Shown: positions 47,079-56,344 of the stretch, one piece after another
How positions within the stretch are numbered: the first letter of the stretch is position 1
Layout: every line of letters starts with the position of its first letter
Origin: Pycnococcus provasolii
Lineage: Eukaryota > Chlorophyta > Pseudoscourfieldiophyceae > Pseudoscourfieldiales > Pycnococcaceae
Direction of reading: 5' to 3'
Assembly: GCA_938743325.2 (NCBI GenBank)
Contig: OW568868.1
Coordinates: 806,001 to 870,000, forward strand
DNA: 64,000 bases
The notes under the pieces: generated by a model
What the model was told of the DNA's origin: nothing
The model's input: only the letters and a program-made list of their open reading frames with translations
The model's database searches: none
Made by a program: the position numbers and the translations under genes

Positions 47079-48176
47079 ATGTCAGCTGTCGACCTTCAAC
47101 CCATGCAACAAACGAATAATGCCCAAGATCTCGTCGCGAATGGCAACGATGACAACGATGCCGCAATGACGACGACGCACGACGAGTACGCAACCACGTA
47201 CACGGAACTCAGCGCACTCCAAGCGGCGGGCATCGCCGCGTCCGACCTCAAGAAACTCACAGACGGAGGATACCACACCGCAAACTCTCTGCTCATGACA
47301 CCCATGAAGGAACTCGAGGCGGTCAAGGGACTCAGCGAGGCGAAAATCCTGAAAATGCGCGACGCCGCGCGTGAGGTGGTGCCTGGATGGCAGGCGGGCT
47401 CGTCCAAGTTCAGCATCGCCTCGGAAATCGTGCGGCAGCGAGAGGGACAGATTGTACGCGTCAGCACGGGATCCACGGCGTTTGACGCCATGCTGGGCGG
47501 GGGCATCGAAACGAAGGCACTCACCGAAATACACGGCGAGTCGAACCAGGGAAAAACGCAGCTCTGCTACACCATTGCCGCGGCGTCCATGCTCCCTCCC
47601 GCAGAGGGCGAGCCGAGCTGGAAGGCTGGAAAGGTCATCTGGGTCGATACGGAGGGATCCGCGGTGCTCACGCGCATCGGCGAGATTGCCGAAGAGCGCT
47701 GGCAGCTCGACAAGCAGTCGGTGCTGGAGAATGTCATGTACGCACGCCCGTACACGACGCAACAGCTCGACGAACTCGCTCTGCAGATGGGCGCCATCTG
47801 TACGCAGGAGCAGGTTCGCACGATCGTCGTCGACTCCATCATCAACCTGTTCCGCACGGAGTTCAACGGGCGCGGCGAGCTTGCCGAGCGCCAGCAGCGT
47901 CTGAAGACATTCCTGATGCGCTTGAAAAAAATCGCGGAGGAGCACAACGTCGCTGTCGTGTACACGAACCAGGTATCCGCGAAGCCTGACGCGATGTCGT
48001 TTGGGCCAGCATTCAACGCCGTCGGCGGACACGTGCTTTTCCACGCAAGCACGTTCCGCATCCAAATGAAGCGAGGACGTGCTGGCATGAAGGTGGCAGC
48101 ACTCGAGACGAGCCCATGCCTGCCGCCATCGACGGCTGAAGTGCAAGTGACAAGTGGAGGTATCTTGGACGCGTAG
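47079..48176 (+). CDS. RAD51-family recombinase, DMC1-like
   Basis: 365 residues. An N-terminal helix-hairpin-helix part (LQAAGIAASDLKKLTDGGYH, MKELEAVKGLSEAKILKM) is followed by an FxxA-like polymerisation motif (KFSIASEI) with a short insertion. The core has STGSTAFDAMLGGGIETKAL, Walker A GESNQGKTQ, IWVDTEGSAVLTRI, Walker B RTIVVDSIINLF and GRGELAERQQRLKTFLMRL. GGIET, GRGELAERQQ and the end GGILDA look closer to DMC1 than RAD51. DMC1 does strand exchange in meiosis. Usually invariant parts differ: GEFRSGKT is GESNQGKT, and DPKKPAGGH is GPAFNAVGGH. It may be a diverged DMC1 or a separate paralogue. Confidence 0.85.
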   Translation: MSAVDLQPMQQTNNAQDLVANGNDDNDAAMTTTHDEYATTYTELSALQAAGIAASDLKKLTDGGYHTANSLLMTPMKELEAVKGLSEAKILKMRDAAREVVPGWQAGSSKFSIASEIVRQREGQIVRVSTGSTAFDAMLGGGIETKALTEIHGESNQGKTQLCYTIAAASMLPPAEGEPSWKAGKVIWVDTEGSAVLTRIGEIAEERWQLDKQSVLENVMYARPYTTQQLDELALQMGAICTQEQVRTIVVDSIINLFRTEFNGRGELAERQQRLKTFLMRLKKIAEEHNVAVVYTNQVSAKPDAMSFGPAFNAVGGHVLFHASTFRIQMKRGRAGMKVAALETSPCLPPSTAEVQVTSGGILDA

Positions 48177-48549
48177 AGGATTGGCAGCAGCAGTACAGAC
48201 GGAAGTTCCTGCAGAGGAAAGCTAAAGCTAACTGTGTCCATCTATTTGCAGGCGCGTGCATCTCTCCTTGGAGCGCGCCTACTATTTTCTTAAGCTCACA
48301 TCATTTAATTTAATAATATCTATGGATTTTGATGCACGCACCGAATATCTTTCTCGCCTCTTTTTTCTTTTTCTTTCCCCACGAGACTTGTGTTCAGAAA
48401 AAAAACTTTGGTATGGCTGTATGGGGATCCATCGTAGAGGGAAGTGTGCAGTGATATTTACCCAACAATGCGTACACGCCATACACCGCCGCAATTACAC
48501 CGCAAACAAAGACAAACGTCGGAACAACTTAAAAACTAGTCCTCTCTCT
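48177..48549. other. convergent intergenic region, nothing seen
   Basis: A/T-rich DNA between converging genes, probably their 3' UTRs. No repeat or ORF of note. Confidence 0.55.
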
Positions 48550-49680
48550 TTATGGAAGCGGTGCAGTTAGCCGAAGAGGACTGCTCGGTATGTTGTTAGA
48601 AGCCGCAGCATCCGTGAAGGCGCTCGTCAGGTGGCTTGCGTCATTCGCTAGCACCGTCTCAACGCGAATTCCTCCCGGATAAGCGGGACTCATCTCGAAC
48701 ACGTAGATGGCGCAGTTGCGCGCCTTGTTCGGGTACAGCGGCGCCGACGACTTACCACGAACCTGTCTCCACATTTCTTTCGCCTCATCGGGTGCTCTCT
48801 CCGCCGCGGCATTGATGAACTCCTTGATGAACCCTCCGTGCGTCATGCAAAGCACCACCGGCTCGCGGCTGCTCGGCGCAAGGTGCTTTTCAGCAAGTTC
48901 GTGCAAGAAGACGCGCGCACGCGCGCATACATCTTCCCAGCTTTCGCCACCCTTGGGGCGGAAGGCGCGCGTCGAGACACCCGCACGCCTCGCCGCCGCC
49001 TCTGTGGAGCCGTACGTCTGTCCCTCGAACTGCCCAGCATGCCTCTCACGTAGTAGCGTCGTGTACACGGGACCGGGCAGCGGGTTGCCGCACGTGGCGG
49101 ACACGTGCGATAGCGCTTCGAACGTCTTGCGCGCCCTTCCAAGGTCGCTGACGTACACGTGGTCGAAGCGATATTCCGCCAAGCGTGCGCCGAGCAGTTC
49201 CGCCTGCTTCACACCCTGCAAGGTGAGCCCCGAGTCCGACTGGCCCTGTATGAGTTTGCGAAAGTTGGCTGGCGTCTGCCCGTGCCTGCACATGACCACC
49301 CGAAGTTTTCGGCACATGAGAGCTTCGCTTGGCGCCATGGGTGCAAGACGCTGCGGCGGCGACGTCTCCTGTGCTTGCCTTCTTCGGTTGTGGTACTGTA
49401 TGTTTGTTCTGGTGTACGGGTACATGACTGGCGTCGTTGCCATGTCGTGGTCTGTCAATGCCGTTGCAATGTCACTTGTTGCGGTGGGTGGTGAGGTGGT
49501 GGGTGGCGAGTATGCCGGCGTCCCATATTCAGGCTCCTCAAGCTCGCTATCTGTGGGAGGCGTGTACATTGGGTTGGAGACACCCACACCCGTGGGAGAG
49601 GAGACTTGAGGAACAGCTGATGACTTGCTTACTGGCGTGAGGCGCGCACCGACGATGTTACTACCCTGAGCGGTGCGCAT
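48550..49680 (-). CDS. Histidine phosphatase (phosphoglycerate mutase superfamily)
   Basis: 376 residues from MRTAQGSNIVGAR. The N-terminal 130 residues are Pro/Thr/Ser-rich. The phosphatase core has RKLRVVMCRHGQTPANFRKL (RHG with catalytic His), SGLTLQGVKQAELLGARLAE, DHVYVSDLGRARKT, RERHAGQFEGQTYG (acid Glu) and CMTHGGFIKEFI (second His). All catalytic residues are present. The core is closest to broad phosphatases of the TIGAR/PhoE type. No membrane or targeting signal is clear. The substrate cannot be set from sequence. Confidence 0.88.
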   Translation of the reverse strand: MRTAQGSNIVGARLTPVSKSSAVPQVSSPTGVGVSNPMYTPPTDSELEEPEYGTPAYSPPTTSPPTATSDIATALTDHDMATTPVMYPYTRTNIQYHNRRRQAQETSPPQRLAPMAPSEALMCRKLRVVMCRHGQTPANFRKLIQGQSDSGLTLQGVKQAELLGARLAEYRFDHVYVSDLGRARKTFEALSHVSATCGNPLPGPVYTTLLRERHAGQFEGQTYGSTEAAARRAGVSTRAFRPKGGESWEDVCARARVFLHELAEKHLAPSSREPVVLCMTHGGFIKEFINAAAERAPDEAKEMWRQVRGKSSAPLYPNKARNCAIYVFEMSPAYPGGIRVETVLANDASHLTSAFTDAAASNNIPSSPLRLTAPLP

Positions 49681-50381
49681 GATGAAGCGAGCGATGGGAA
49701 ATTGGGGAAGGGGAACACGACAATACGACAACGACAGGTGGTCACTGGTCAGGCCCGACCCGAGCGAGACGAGGGCGAGGGCGAGGGTACTTCGAGGTTA
49801 GGCCGAGGTGGAGTTGAGGTGAGGTCGCTCGACGAGTTCGTTCGGGTCCCCCGACTTCCCAACGAGGAACTGGATTCCAGAGCGACATTAATTAAGGTAG
49901 GTCGATCCCCTTACATAATACTTCCGCGGGTAGGTAAAGTTTAAGGTGAACTTTGTCGACGGTCTCCCCCCTCCTATTCTTACCTTACATACCTCTCTCA
50001 AAAGAATGCAATACCAATTGGACTTCACACATGAACGACTGAACATGAACATGACGACACAAATTGAGAGACACAAAAGAGAGACGCGAACGAGAGGTTA
50101 TAATTAGTGAGTTACCTAAACTTTACCTTAAGCCTTAAGGGGACAGATAAGGGGACTGCGTTAGGGTTAGGGTTAGGGTTAGGGTTAGGGTTAGGGTTAA
50201 AATTTAGGGGAGTGTTTAACCCGTGGATCTGGCGACACTTCTTTCTAATATGAGGATACCGGTTTGAGGTTTTATCCACTTCCTCGCCCCCCCTTCTTGT
50301 TGTCTCTCGGGTGTCAAGAGCCACGAAACCCACCCCCACGACCGCCCCTCTTCCCGGCCCATCCTCGGAGAAACACCAGCC
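49681..50381. promoter_or_regulatory. divergent promoter region with telomere-type array and TTTACC elements
   Basis: It separates the phosphatase (minus) and bL28 (plus) starts. It contains GGTAAAGTTTAAGG at 49933, CTAAACTTTACC at 50116, CTTAAGCCTTAAGG next to it, and the TTAGGG array. No gene is seen. Confidence 0.5.
50161..50200 (+). repeat. telomere-type (TTAGGG)6 array
   Basis: Six perfect TTAGGG units plus a partial, about 180 nt before the bL28 ATG. Confidence 0.95.
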
Positions 50382-51080
50382 ATGGCGCCGCTCACGACGC
50401 CCCGCCCCTCAGCGCTGGCTTTCCGCACGCGTGTCGCCACACCTCTCGTGCCTCTGCAGCAGATGCGCTCTTTGGCCATCAACCCTGCAAAGGCTCGTGC
50501 CATGCCGCTCACGGAATGCAAGCGCGTCTGCGACCTCACCGGCAAGAAGCGCAACAACGGATACACCGTCTCCTTCTCACACCGACGCAACAAGAAAATT
50601 CAGGAGGCGAACCTCCACGAAAAGAGGTTTTACTGGGAAAGGGAGCAGCGCTGGGTGCGAATGAAGGTTAGCGCGAAAGCTATCAAATCCGTCGAAAAGG
50701 TGGGACTCGAGACGATGGCGAAGCGCGCGGGGATCGACCTCTACAAGCTGCCGTACAACGACAGGCGCCCAGAGCGCATGCAGTGGCTCGCAAACAACAA
50801 CGCGCCGCCGCGAGCGAAGAACCCGCGTGAGCCGAAGAACTACGCCGCCATCAACGCGCGTGCGTCGTACATGCGCGAGCTCAGGGAGGAGACGACGGTG
50901 TTGATTGAGCGCGAGCGCGAGCGCAGGGTGGCGGAGGCGGAGGCTATGGCCAACAGCGAGCCAGGCGCCGCGGAGGCGGCGGAGGCGGCAATTGCTGCCG
51001 AGAAGGCTGCCGAAGAGCAGGCGGAGGCGGCGCCGGCGGAGGCGGAGGCGGAGGAAACGCCGGCGGAGGAGTCTGAGTAG
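50382..51080 (+). CDS. Plastid-type large-subunit ribosomal protein bL28
   Basis: 232 residues. After about 45 transit-like residues comes the bL28 core: CKRVCDLTGKKRNNGYTVSF, SHRRNKKIQEANLHEKRFYW, then MKVSAKAIKSVEKVGL and TMAKRAGIDLYKLPY. This matches chloroplast L28, with the KALKTIEK-type helix and the AGIDL end. The C-terminal 120 residues are an extra basic-then-acidic, Ala/Glu-rich extension absent from bacterial bL28. A role in the plastid ribosome is likely. A mitochondrial bL28 is less likely because of the AKKAGIDL-like ending. Confidence 0.9.
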   Translation: MAPLTTPRPSALAFRTRVATPLVPLQQMRSLAINPAKARAMPLTECKRVCDLTGKKRNNGYTVSFSHRRNKKIQEANLHEKRFYWEREQRWVRMKVSAKAIKSVEKVGLETMAKRAGIDLYKLPYNDRRPERMQWLANNNAPPRAKNPREPKNYAAINARASYMRELREETTVLIERERERRVAEAEAMANSEPGAAEAAEAAIAAEKAAEEQAEAAPAEAEAEETPAEESE

Positions 51081-51314
51081 GAGGTGCGATTGTCTGAAGG
51101 AGGAAAAAAAAACAACAAGAATGTTCTTGTTACACAACACAAAAAACTAATATAAAGTCACCATGAAACATCGGTGTAGACGACCGTCGAAGAGATGGTT
51201 GTCGAAACAGGGGTCAACAGTTCTACACACAACAACAAACACATACACATTTACAGAGTGAATACGTAGTTTTCTTTCTATATAATTGTTTTTTTCTTCG
51301 ACTTTTCTTTCTAT

Positions 51315-53357
51315 CTATCTATCTGCGCCATCCTCAAGATTAAGAGAGATGGGCTGCAGCGGTTCCTCCTCCTCCGCTTCATCGCCGGACATGTCCTCGG
51401 GACCACCGCCAGCACCAGCAGCACCACCGCCACCACCATCTCCTCCTCCTCCTCCGCATAGCCTTCTGCTATCCGGATTCGAGCCGTCGCCAGCAGCATC
51501 CACGGCGATGTCCTCGCGGCACAATCCCTTCGGCCCGGCACCGCCAGGACACTGCGTCTCGTCGAGACAGCGCATGAAGCACTCTGTCGCACCACCTGCC
51601 AAAGCAAGCATGGGACTCGACGGCACGGCACGAACGGCGGACGGCAGACTCCGCAGAAGCTCGTTATGCGCTGGCTTGAGCGGCGACGAAGACTGGCTGG
51701 GTAGCGGCGGCGTCACCACCTGGCCCTCCTCCGGCGTTCCCGGCGTAGCGCCCACGTGCCTCACGCAGTATCCCCTACGTGGCACGGGGTATGGAATGCT
51801 GCCCTTCTCGCAGTGCGAGCCCTGTGCACAAACGCCGCGCGGGCAGACGCGGCTCAGCACGCATGGATGGCGAAACCTCAGGCGGCTTGCGCCGTAGTGA
51901 TGCACAAGCCGCTGGAGCAGCGGGAGCTCACCACCAGAGTCGCGCTTGAACTGCGTGTCGTTGGGTATCTCGTCATTGAAGTAGTGGTATGGGTAGTGGC
52001 CCTTCCATGTGCGCACGAAGCCGTACACGGTGACGGTGTCGCAAAGCAGAAGCGCGAGCTTGAGGCCGAAGAAGCCGTTCGTCGGCTGCTGCACGCGGTA
52101 CCACTCGATCATCGAGTCGTAGAAGCTCATGTCCAGTGCGTAGGTGCGCACGCCCGGATTCTTGCGCAGTAGGCTCACGAAGTACTTCATCACGTCGTCC
52201 GTCGTCACGTGCTGCAACACCATCTCCTCCTCCGTCTCACGGAATGCAAAGTGCATGCGATTCACCATGCGCACCGTCGTCTTGCTACCGACAAACTTCT
52301 CGAAGCCGATCGTCGGGGCGACGTTGAAGCGAAACACTGCGTCGTGCGCGTCGATTTCAGCACCAAATGGCTCGTTCAGGAGAATGCCTCCGCTTCCCAC
52401 CACCGCGCACGTCTTGTGGGCGATGGGTGCGAACGGGTCCTGCTCTGGCAGCAGATGCCTCAGCTCGGCCGTCACCTTTCCAAGGTCACGCAGCCGCGGC
52501 CGCGGCGTACGCAGGCTCTTGCGGTCCATCCACGGTGTCAGCAGCGGCTTGTGGGCTCCTGGAACGGTGTGCTGATTCATGGCAACCGCGCCTATGAATC
52601 GTCCATCCTCAGAGCGGTGCCACTGCTCCTGCCGCATCTGGTCGTGCAGCGCGAGGCGTATCCGCTGCTGCGGCCCGAGTTCCATGACTGCTCGCATGAG
52701 CTCCTGATCAAGCTCGCTCAGACTCGCAAGCTCATTCTGCAGTGCAGCCGCCTTGCGCGGATTCCCAGAGTGCAGCATCGCCTGCAGCGCCGTTCCGGAC
52801 AACTGCGCCGAGACGACGTCCGGCGCACGCTCGACGGGCGGACCCACGGGCGGCGGCGGCGCCAACTCGCCCCTGGCTGCGCGCTCCTGTGCCTTGCGTG
52901 CCCACTCTGCTGCTGCCGCAGCTGCGGCTGCAGTTGCTGCCGACGATCCAGTCGTCGCCTTGAGAGGCGTCGTCACGGCGCTGCGCACGACGACAGGTGC
53001 GGGAGTGGGAGTGGAGGTGGTGGTGACGGTGACGGTGACGGTGGTTCCGGCGACGGTGTTGGCGGGTTGGCTTGCAAAGCCGGTCCTTGCGTTTGGACCT
53101 GCGTCGCTGCCGCGGCCTCGTTCCGACCTGGTCACGACGGGTCTCGGCGCGAGTGCGTCGTGGTGATCGTGGCTGCGTAGTAGGTCCGTGAGCCTGTGGT
53201 CCTTGTGCTGCGGCAGCGCATCCGCGAGCAGGAGGTGCCTGGACGCGAACGGCACGATGCATAGGATGAGAAGGCCCAGAGCCGCCGCGACGACGGCTTG
53301 CGAGCAGCTGCGCGGCTGTGGCTGCAAGTCCGTGTCCTCTCCCGGCTTTTCGCCCAT
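51315..53357 (-). CDS. GT29 sialyltransferase-like glycosyltransferase
   Basis: 680 residues, type II membrane layout: a short cytosolic N-terminus, a membrane helix (VVAAALGLLILCIVPFASRH), a long Thr/Pro/Ala-rich stem, then the catalytic domain. The sialyl-motifs are visible: L motif TCAVVGSGGILLNEPFGAEI to AHDAVFRFNVAPT and VRMVN; S motif QPTNGFFGLKLALLLCDTVT then VYGF; and motifs III/VS around GHYPYHYFNDE and LLQRLVHHYG. A Cys-rich C-terminal extension (RFRHPCVLSRVCPRGVCAQG, ECFMRCLDETQCPGG) is not usual. GT29 enzymes move sialic acid from CMP donors. In prasinophyte-type algae the donor may be a Kdo-like acid instead. Confidence 0.9.
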   Translation of the reverse strand: MGEKPGEDTDLQPQPRSCSQAVVAAALGLLILCIVPFASRHLLLADALPQHKDHRLTDLLRSHDHHDALAPRPVVTRSERGRGSDAGPNARTGFASQPANTVAGTTVTVTVTTTSTPTPAPVVVRSAVTTPLKATTGSSAATAAAAAAAAEWARKAQERAARGELAPPPPVGPPVERAPDVVSAQLSGTALQAMLHSGNPRKAAALQNELASLSELDQELMRAVMELGPQQRIRLALHDQMRQEQWHRSEDGRFIGAVAMNQHTVPGAHKPLLTPWMDRKSLRTPRPRLRDLGKVTAELRHLLPEQDPFAPIAHKTCAVVGSGGILLNEPFGAEIDAHDAVFRFNVAPTIGFEKFVGSKTTVRMVNRMHFAFRETEEEMVLQHVTTDDVMKYFVSLLRKNPGVRTYALDMSFYDSMIEWYRVQQPTNGFFGLKLALLLCDTVTVYGFVRTWKGHYPYHYFNDEIPNDTQFKRDSGGELPLLQRLVHHYGASRLRFRHPCVLSRVCPRGVCAQGSHCEKGSIPYPVPRRGYCVRHVGATPGTPEEGQVVTPPLPSQSSSPLKPAHNELLRSLPSAVRAVPSSPMLALAGGATECFMRCLDETQCPGGAGPKGLCREDIAVDAAGDGSNPDSRRLCGGGGGDGGGGGAAGAGGGPEDMSGDEAEEEEPLQPISLNLEDGADR

Positions 53358-54047
53358 GGCTGGCTGGCAAGCTGGTCGATCGAGCTCAAGCGCGCGCGGC
53401 GAGACCCCTCTCCAGGGAATAAAGGAGAAGGGCGGTCCGAAGAGGCGTCCGAAGAGGGGGGAAGGATGAGAGCAAAATGGTCGGAATATGCGTGAAACCT
53501 CTCCCGAAATGACTATATAAAAAGACCAGAGAAGAGAACAATCGAAAAGCGAAATCACCAAGAAAACACACCAGTGTTAAGGGCATGAACCCTAACCCTA
53601 ACCCTAACCCTAACCCTAACCCTAACCCTAACCCTAACCGATGCCTGCCAGATGCGAAAATGGCTGAAATAATGATGCGTGATCGTTTGTAGGAAAATCA
53701 AACAGCTCCTCTCGCCCCACATCCCATCACACACCTCCAAGGGAGAGAGTTGGAATCCTCAATTGTCAATCCTCGGATCCGTTTGTAAACTTTACCGTGC
53801 CAGCGTGCCGTTTGTAAGAACTACAGTACGGTCTTGTACGGTCTTGTCGCATCGCGTCAACACTCGTCGTTCGTTCGTTCGTTCGTTCATCGTCTGGGAC
53901 TGGACCGTACTGGACCGGTATTACTGTAGGTAATAACCAGACTCAACAACCAACGCGAAGTGAGGCTCGAACTGAGCTCGAAGGGAAGTCGGGAAGACTG
54001 TGTCTCGGGAAAGAGTCCCCCCCCCGGCCCTTCTCGTCGCTCCTGTA
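53358..54047. other. divergent intergenic region with telomere-type array, up to the MITE
   Basis: It holds the CCCTAA array, GTAAACTTTACC at 53785, a (CGTT)n run near 53868-53886, and a poly-C tract at 54017. No gene is seen. Confidence 0.5.
53588..53639 (-). repeat. telomere-type (CCCTAA)8 array
   Basis: More than eight perfect CCCTAA units, the longest such array in the window, about 230 nt upstream of the sialyltransferase ATG. Confidence 0.97.
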
Positions 54048-54312
54048 TTGCAAACTTCAACCGACCATGTCCGGGGAAGGGTTTTTCTCCAAAATTCTCC
54101 CCAAGATTTCTCAATAGCGAAAAATTCTCTCCGAATTCCCCTCCAATTTCTTCCTGAAGTCTCAACCCGCGAGACCTCACCACAGGGCAATCCCCCTGAA
54201 TTCTCCCCGAAAACTCTCACTTTCAGAAAAATTCTCTCTGATTCGTGCAGAATTCTCCCCGAAAAGTTTTCCCGAAAACCCTTCCCCGGACATGGTCGGT
54301 TGAAGTTTGCAA
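54048..54312. mobile_element. 265-bp MITE with perfect 38-bp terminal inverted repeats
   Basis: The first 38 bases (TTGCAAACTTCAACCGACCA...) are repeated exactly, inverted, at the other end. TA flanks both sides, as expected for a TA target duplication of Tc1/mariner-type elements. The inside repeats GAAAAATTCTCTC / GAATTCTCCCCG words and codes for nothing. The perfect ends suggest a young insertion or one under recent transposition. It sits about 95 nt before the next gene's ATG. Confidence 0.85.
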
Positions 54313-54407
54313 TATTAGGGTCGTCGTATCACCTCGCCGTTTCTTTCAAAGTGCACGTCTTATTACATACGTCTCTTCTTAACTTAAGCACAGCCAGGCA
54401 GGACAGT

Positions 54408-55895
54408 ATGTCGCCGGCCGACATCCTGAATGAAAAATTTCACGGCGTGCCCGCAAGGCGCACGCCGAGCCCGCTCAGTGCAGGCCGCCAGGCTTCGGCA
54501 GTCGGAGAGTCGCCGTCGAAGTTTAACCCGAGCCCCGCGCCGTCTGTGAGCAGCACGGACGGCCATGGGTCGCTCGGAAACAGTTTCGGAAACTTCAGTA
54601 GCGCAGGCAAGCCGCCGCTGCCTCGGGGGGAAGTGCTCAGCCCGTCAGACGCACGCGTGCTGCACGCCGCGTTCGACGGTTGGACGCAGAGTGTGGGCAA
54701 CAGAAACGGAAGCGAAGGTGGCGCGAAAAGCGAGCACGACGAGCAGCACAACCCGCTCTACGGTAAGGTTGGTCACGGGCAATTATCACCGTTAACACCA
54801 TCGGGGCAGACGAGCCAGCGCGCGGGGCTCTCGCACCTGGTGATGCGCGAGCTGATTGACGCGGAGGAGGCGCTATGGGCGCCGGACAGCGCAAGCAGCC
54901 CAGCTCCGACAAGTCCAGCTCACAGCCACTCTAGCCGCGCCGTGAGCAGCGCAGCGCAGCGCTCGTCGCAGGGCTCCGTGAGAGCACTACGCGCACCGCA
55001 GCAGGGCTACGTGCCAACACCTGCGAACCTCTCTTCCGAGGGAAAGACGCGCTGGGAAGGGGCGCGCGACGCGTGCACCTACCGCGTCGAGAAGCTGGTG
55101 GATGCAGCGTGCGACCGCCACGCGCGTCGCGTCGCGAACGTGGGGTGGAGTAACCGCGCGAATGCGGGGCACGCCGCCACGGCGGAGCTGCGAAGCTGCC
55201 TGCGTGCCATGAAGAAATTGGACATGGAGCGCCAGCGCGCGCTGCTTCGTCGTGCGGGCGTCGCCCCCACAGACTACCTCGGGCCCGACAGTGCAGGCTC
55301 GATGATGGACCTCGCGATTGACGACGCGCAGCTTGCACTACTTCGCCCGGGGGAGATGACGCCACGCGAACTGCATCGATTCCGAAAGACGTACAGCGAC
55401 CTCAAGAGCGCTCGCGCGGCGGAGATTCGAAGAGGTGCGAAGCCGCACGGCCCGCTCGAGCTTGCAGACTTGTTTGCGGAGCGGCGGGCAGAGCTTTGGG
55501 CGGAGGCGCACACGCTGATTCGCGAGCTGGAGATGAGCGTTCCCGAAGGGCCATCTCTGAAGCTTGCCGAGGCAACGACGAGCGTTCCTGCCGCCGTCCT
55601 TCTCACGCTTCTCGGCGCAGCGGGCGGCGCGGTGGCCCTCCGCGACGAGGAGCGTCGCACGTGGGCGGCCGACCAGCTGTCTCAGGCTGGCGACGCTGTT
55701 CGCGTTCTCTGGTCGCGCGCGATGTCCGCCGCTCGTCGCCGGTTTCGCACGCACGTCGACTCGCCGCTTCTGGAGATGCCCCCGAACGGCCTTCCACGCA
55801 ACGGCACGCGCGAGTACCGCAAGAAGAACCTGGCGCCGTCGCCGTCGTCGTCGCCTGGGAAGTCCGAGATGCTTCCACCAAACGCGAGCAGGTAA
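54408..55895 (+). CDS. Unrecognised protein with charged helical core and one hydrophobic helix
   Basis: 495 residues, ATG-started just after the MITE. No family recognised. Residues 1-210 are Ser/Pro-rich with many SP sites. Residues about 215-385 are charged helices with KTRWEGARDACTYRVEKLVD, ELRSCLRAMKKLDMERQRAL and MTPRELHRFRKTYSDLKSAR. A hydrophobic helix (VPAAVLLTLLGAAGGAVAL) lies near 395-413, followed by a basic Pro/Ser tail. It is perhaps a membrane-anchored scaffold. Composition and codon use are like neighbours, so I think it is real. Confidence 0.6.
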   Translation: MSPADILNEKFHGVPARRTPSPLSAGRQASAVGESPSKFNPSPAPSVSSTDGHGSLGNSFGNFSSAGKPPLPRGEVLSPSDARVLHAAFDGWTQSVGNRNGSEGGAKSEHDEQHNPLYGKVGHGQLSPLTPSGQTSQRAGLSHLVMRELIDAEEALWAPDSASSPAPTSPAHSHSSRAVSSAAQRSSQGSVRALRAPQQGYVPTPANLSSEGKTRWEGARDACTYRVEKLVDAACDRHARRVANVGWSNRANAGHAATAELRSCLRAMKKLDMERQRALLRRAGVAPTDYLGPDSAGSMMDLAIDDAQLALLRPGEMTPRELHRFRKTYSDLKSARAAEIRRGAKPHGPLELADLFAERRAELWAEAHTLIRELEMSVPEGPSLKLAEATTSVPAAVLLTLLGAAGGAVALRDEERRTWAADQLSQAGDAVRVLWSRAMSAARRRFRTHVDSPLLEMPPNGLPRNGTREYRKKNLAPSPSSSPGKSEMLPPNASR

Positions 55896-56344
55896 CAAAT
55901 CCGTTTTTCTTCTTCTTCTCTTGACCACCTTAATTAATCTCACGTCTTATGTGTACAAAGACCGGCCAAACCAATGAGCTCTCTGCTGACTTGCCCGAAC
56001 GAACCACTCACTCGCACGCGCGGATCCACCACCGGTGTGCGCAAGGAGGGGTTTGGGATTAAGGGGGGTTTACGAGCCTCGAAGCGCTGACAGGATGTCG
56101 ACTCACTCGACGTAAGTAAGTAAACTTACTCGCCTGGCTGTTGTCCTCAAGAATTATTGACCACCCTGATTTGTCTTACTGTACAGTATTTGGCCCGCTC
56201 CCTTCCTCCCTACCCGCTACCGTTAAGGCGTTAATTACCGGTAAGTTCCCTTCCCTTCCCTTCCCTTCCCTTCCTCCCGGCCGGCGAATCGTTCCTCCCT
56301 GAACAAGTGTTATTAGCCTTCACTCTTCGCGGCGGCCCTCTTCC
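55896..56344. other. intergenic region, no gene seen
   Basis: It has a (TTCCC)n run at 56246-56275 and a TAAGTAAGTAAACTTAC stretch near 56113. It probably holds the promoter of the channel gene. Confidence 0.5.

Noticed and set aside
9549-53639. Telomeric repeats as a chromosome end or assembly join
   Set aside because: Arrays are short, lie in both orientations and are flanked on both sides by unbroken genes.
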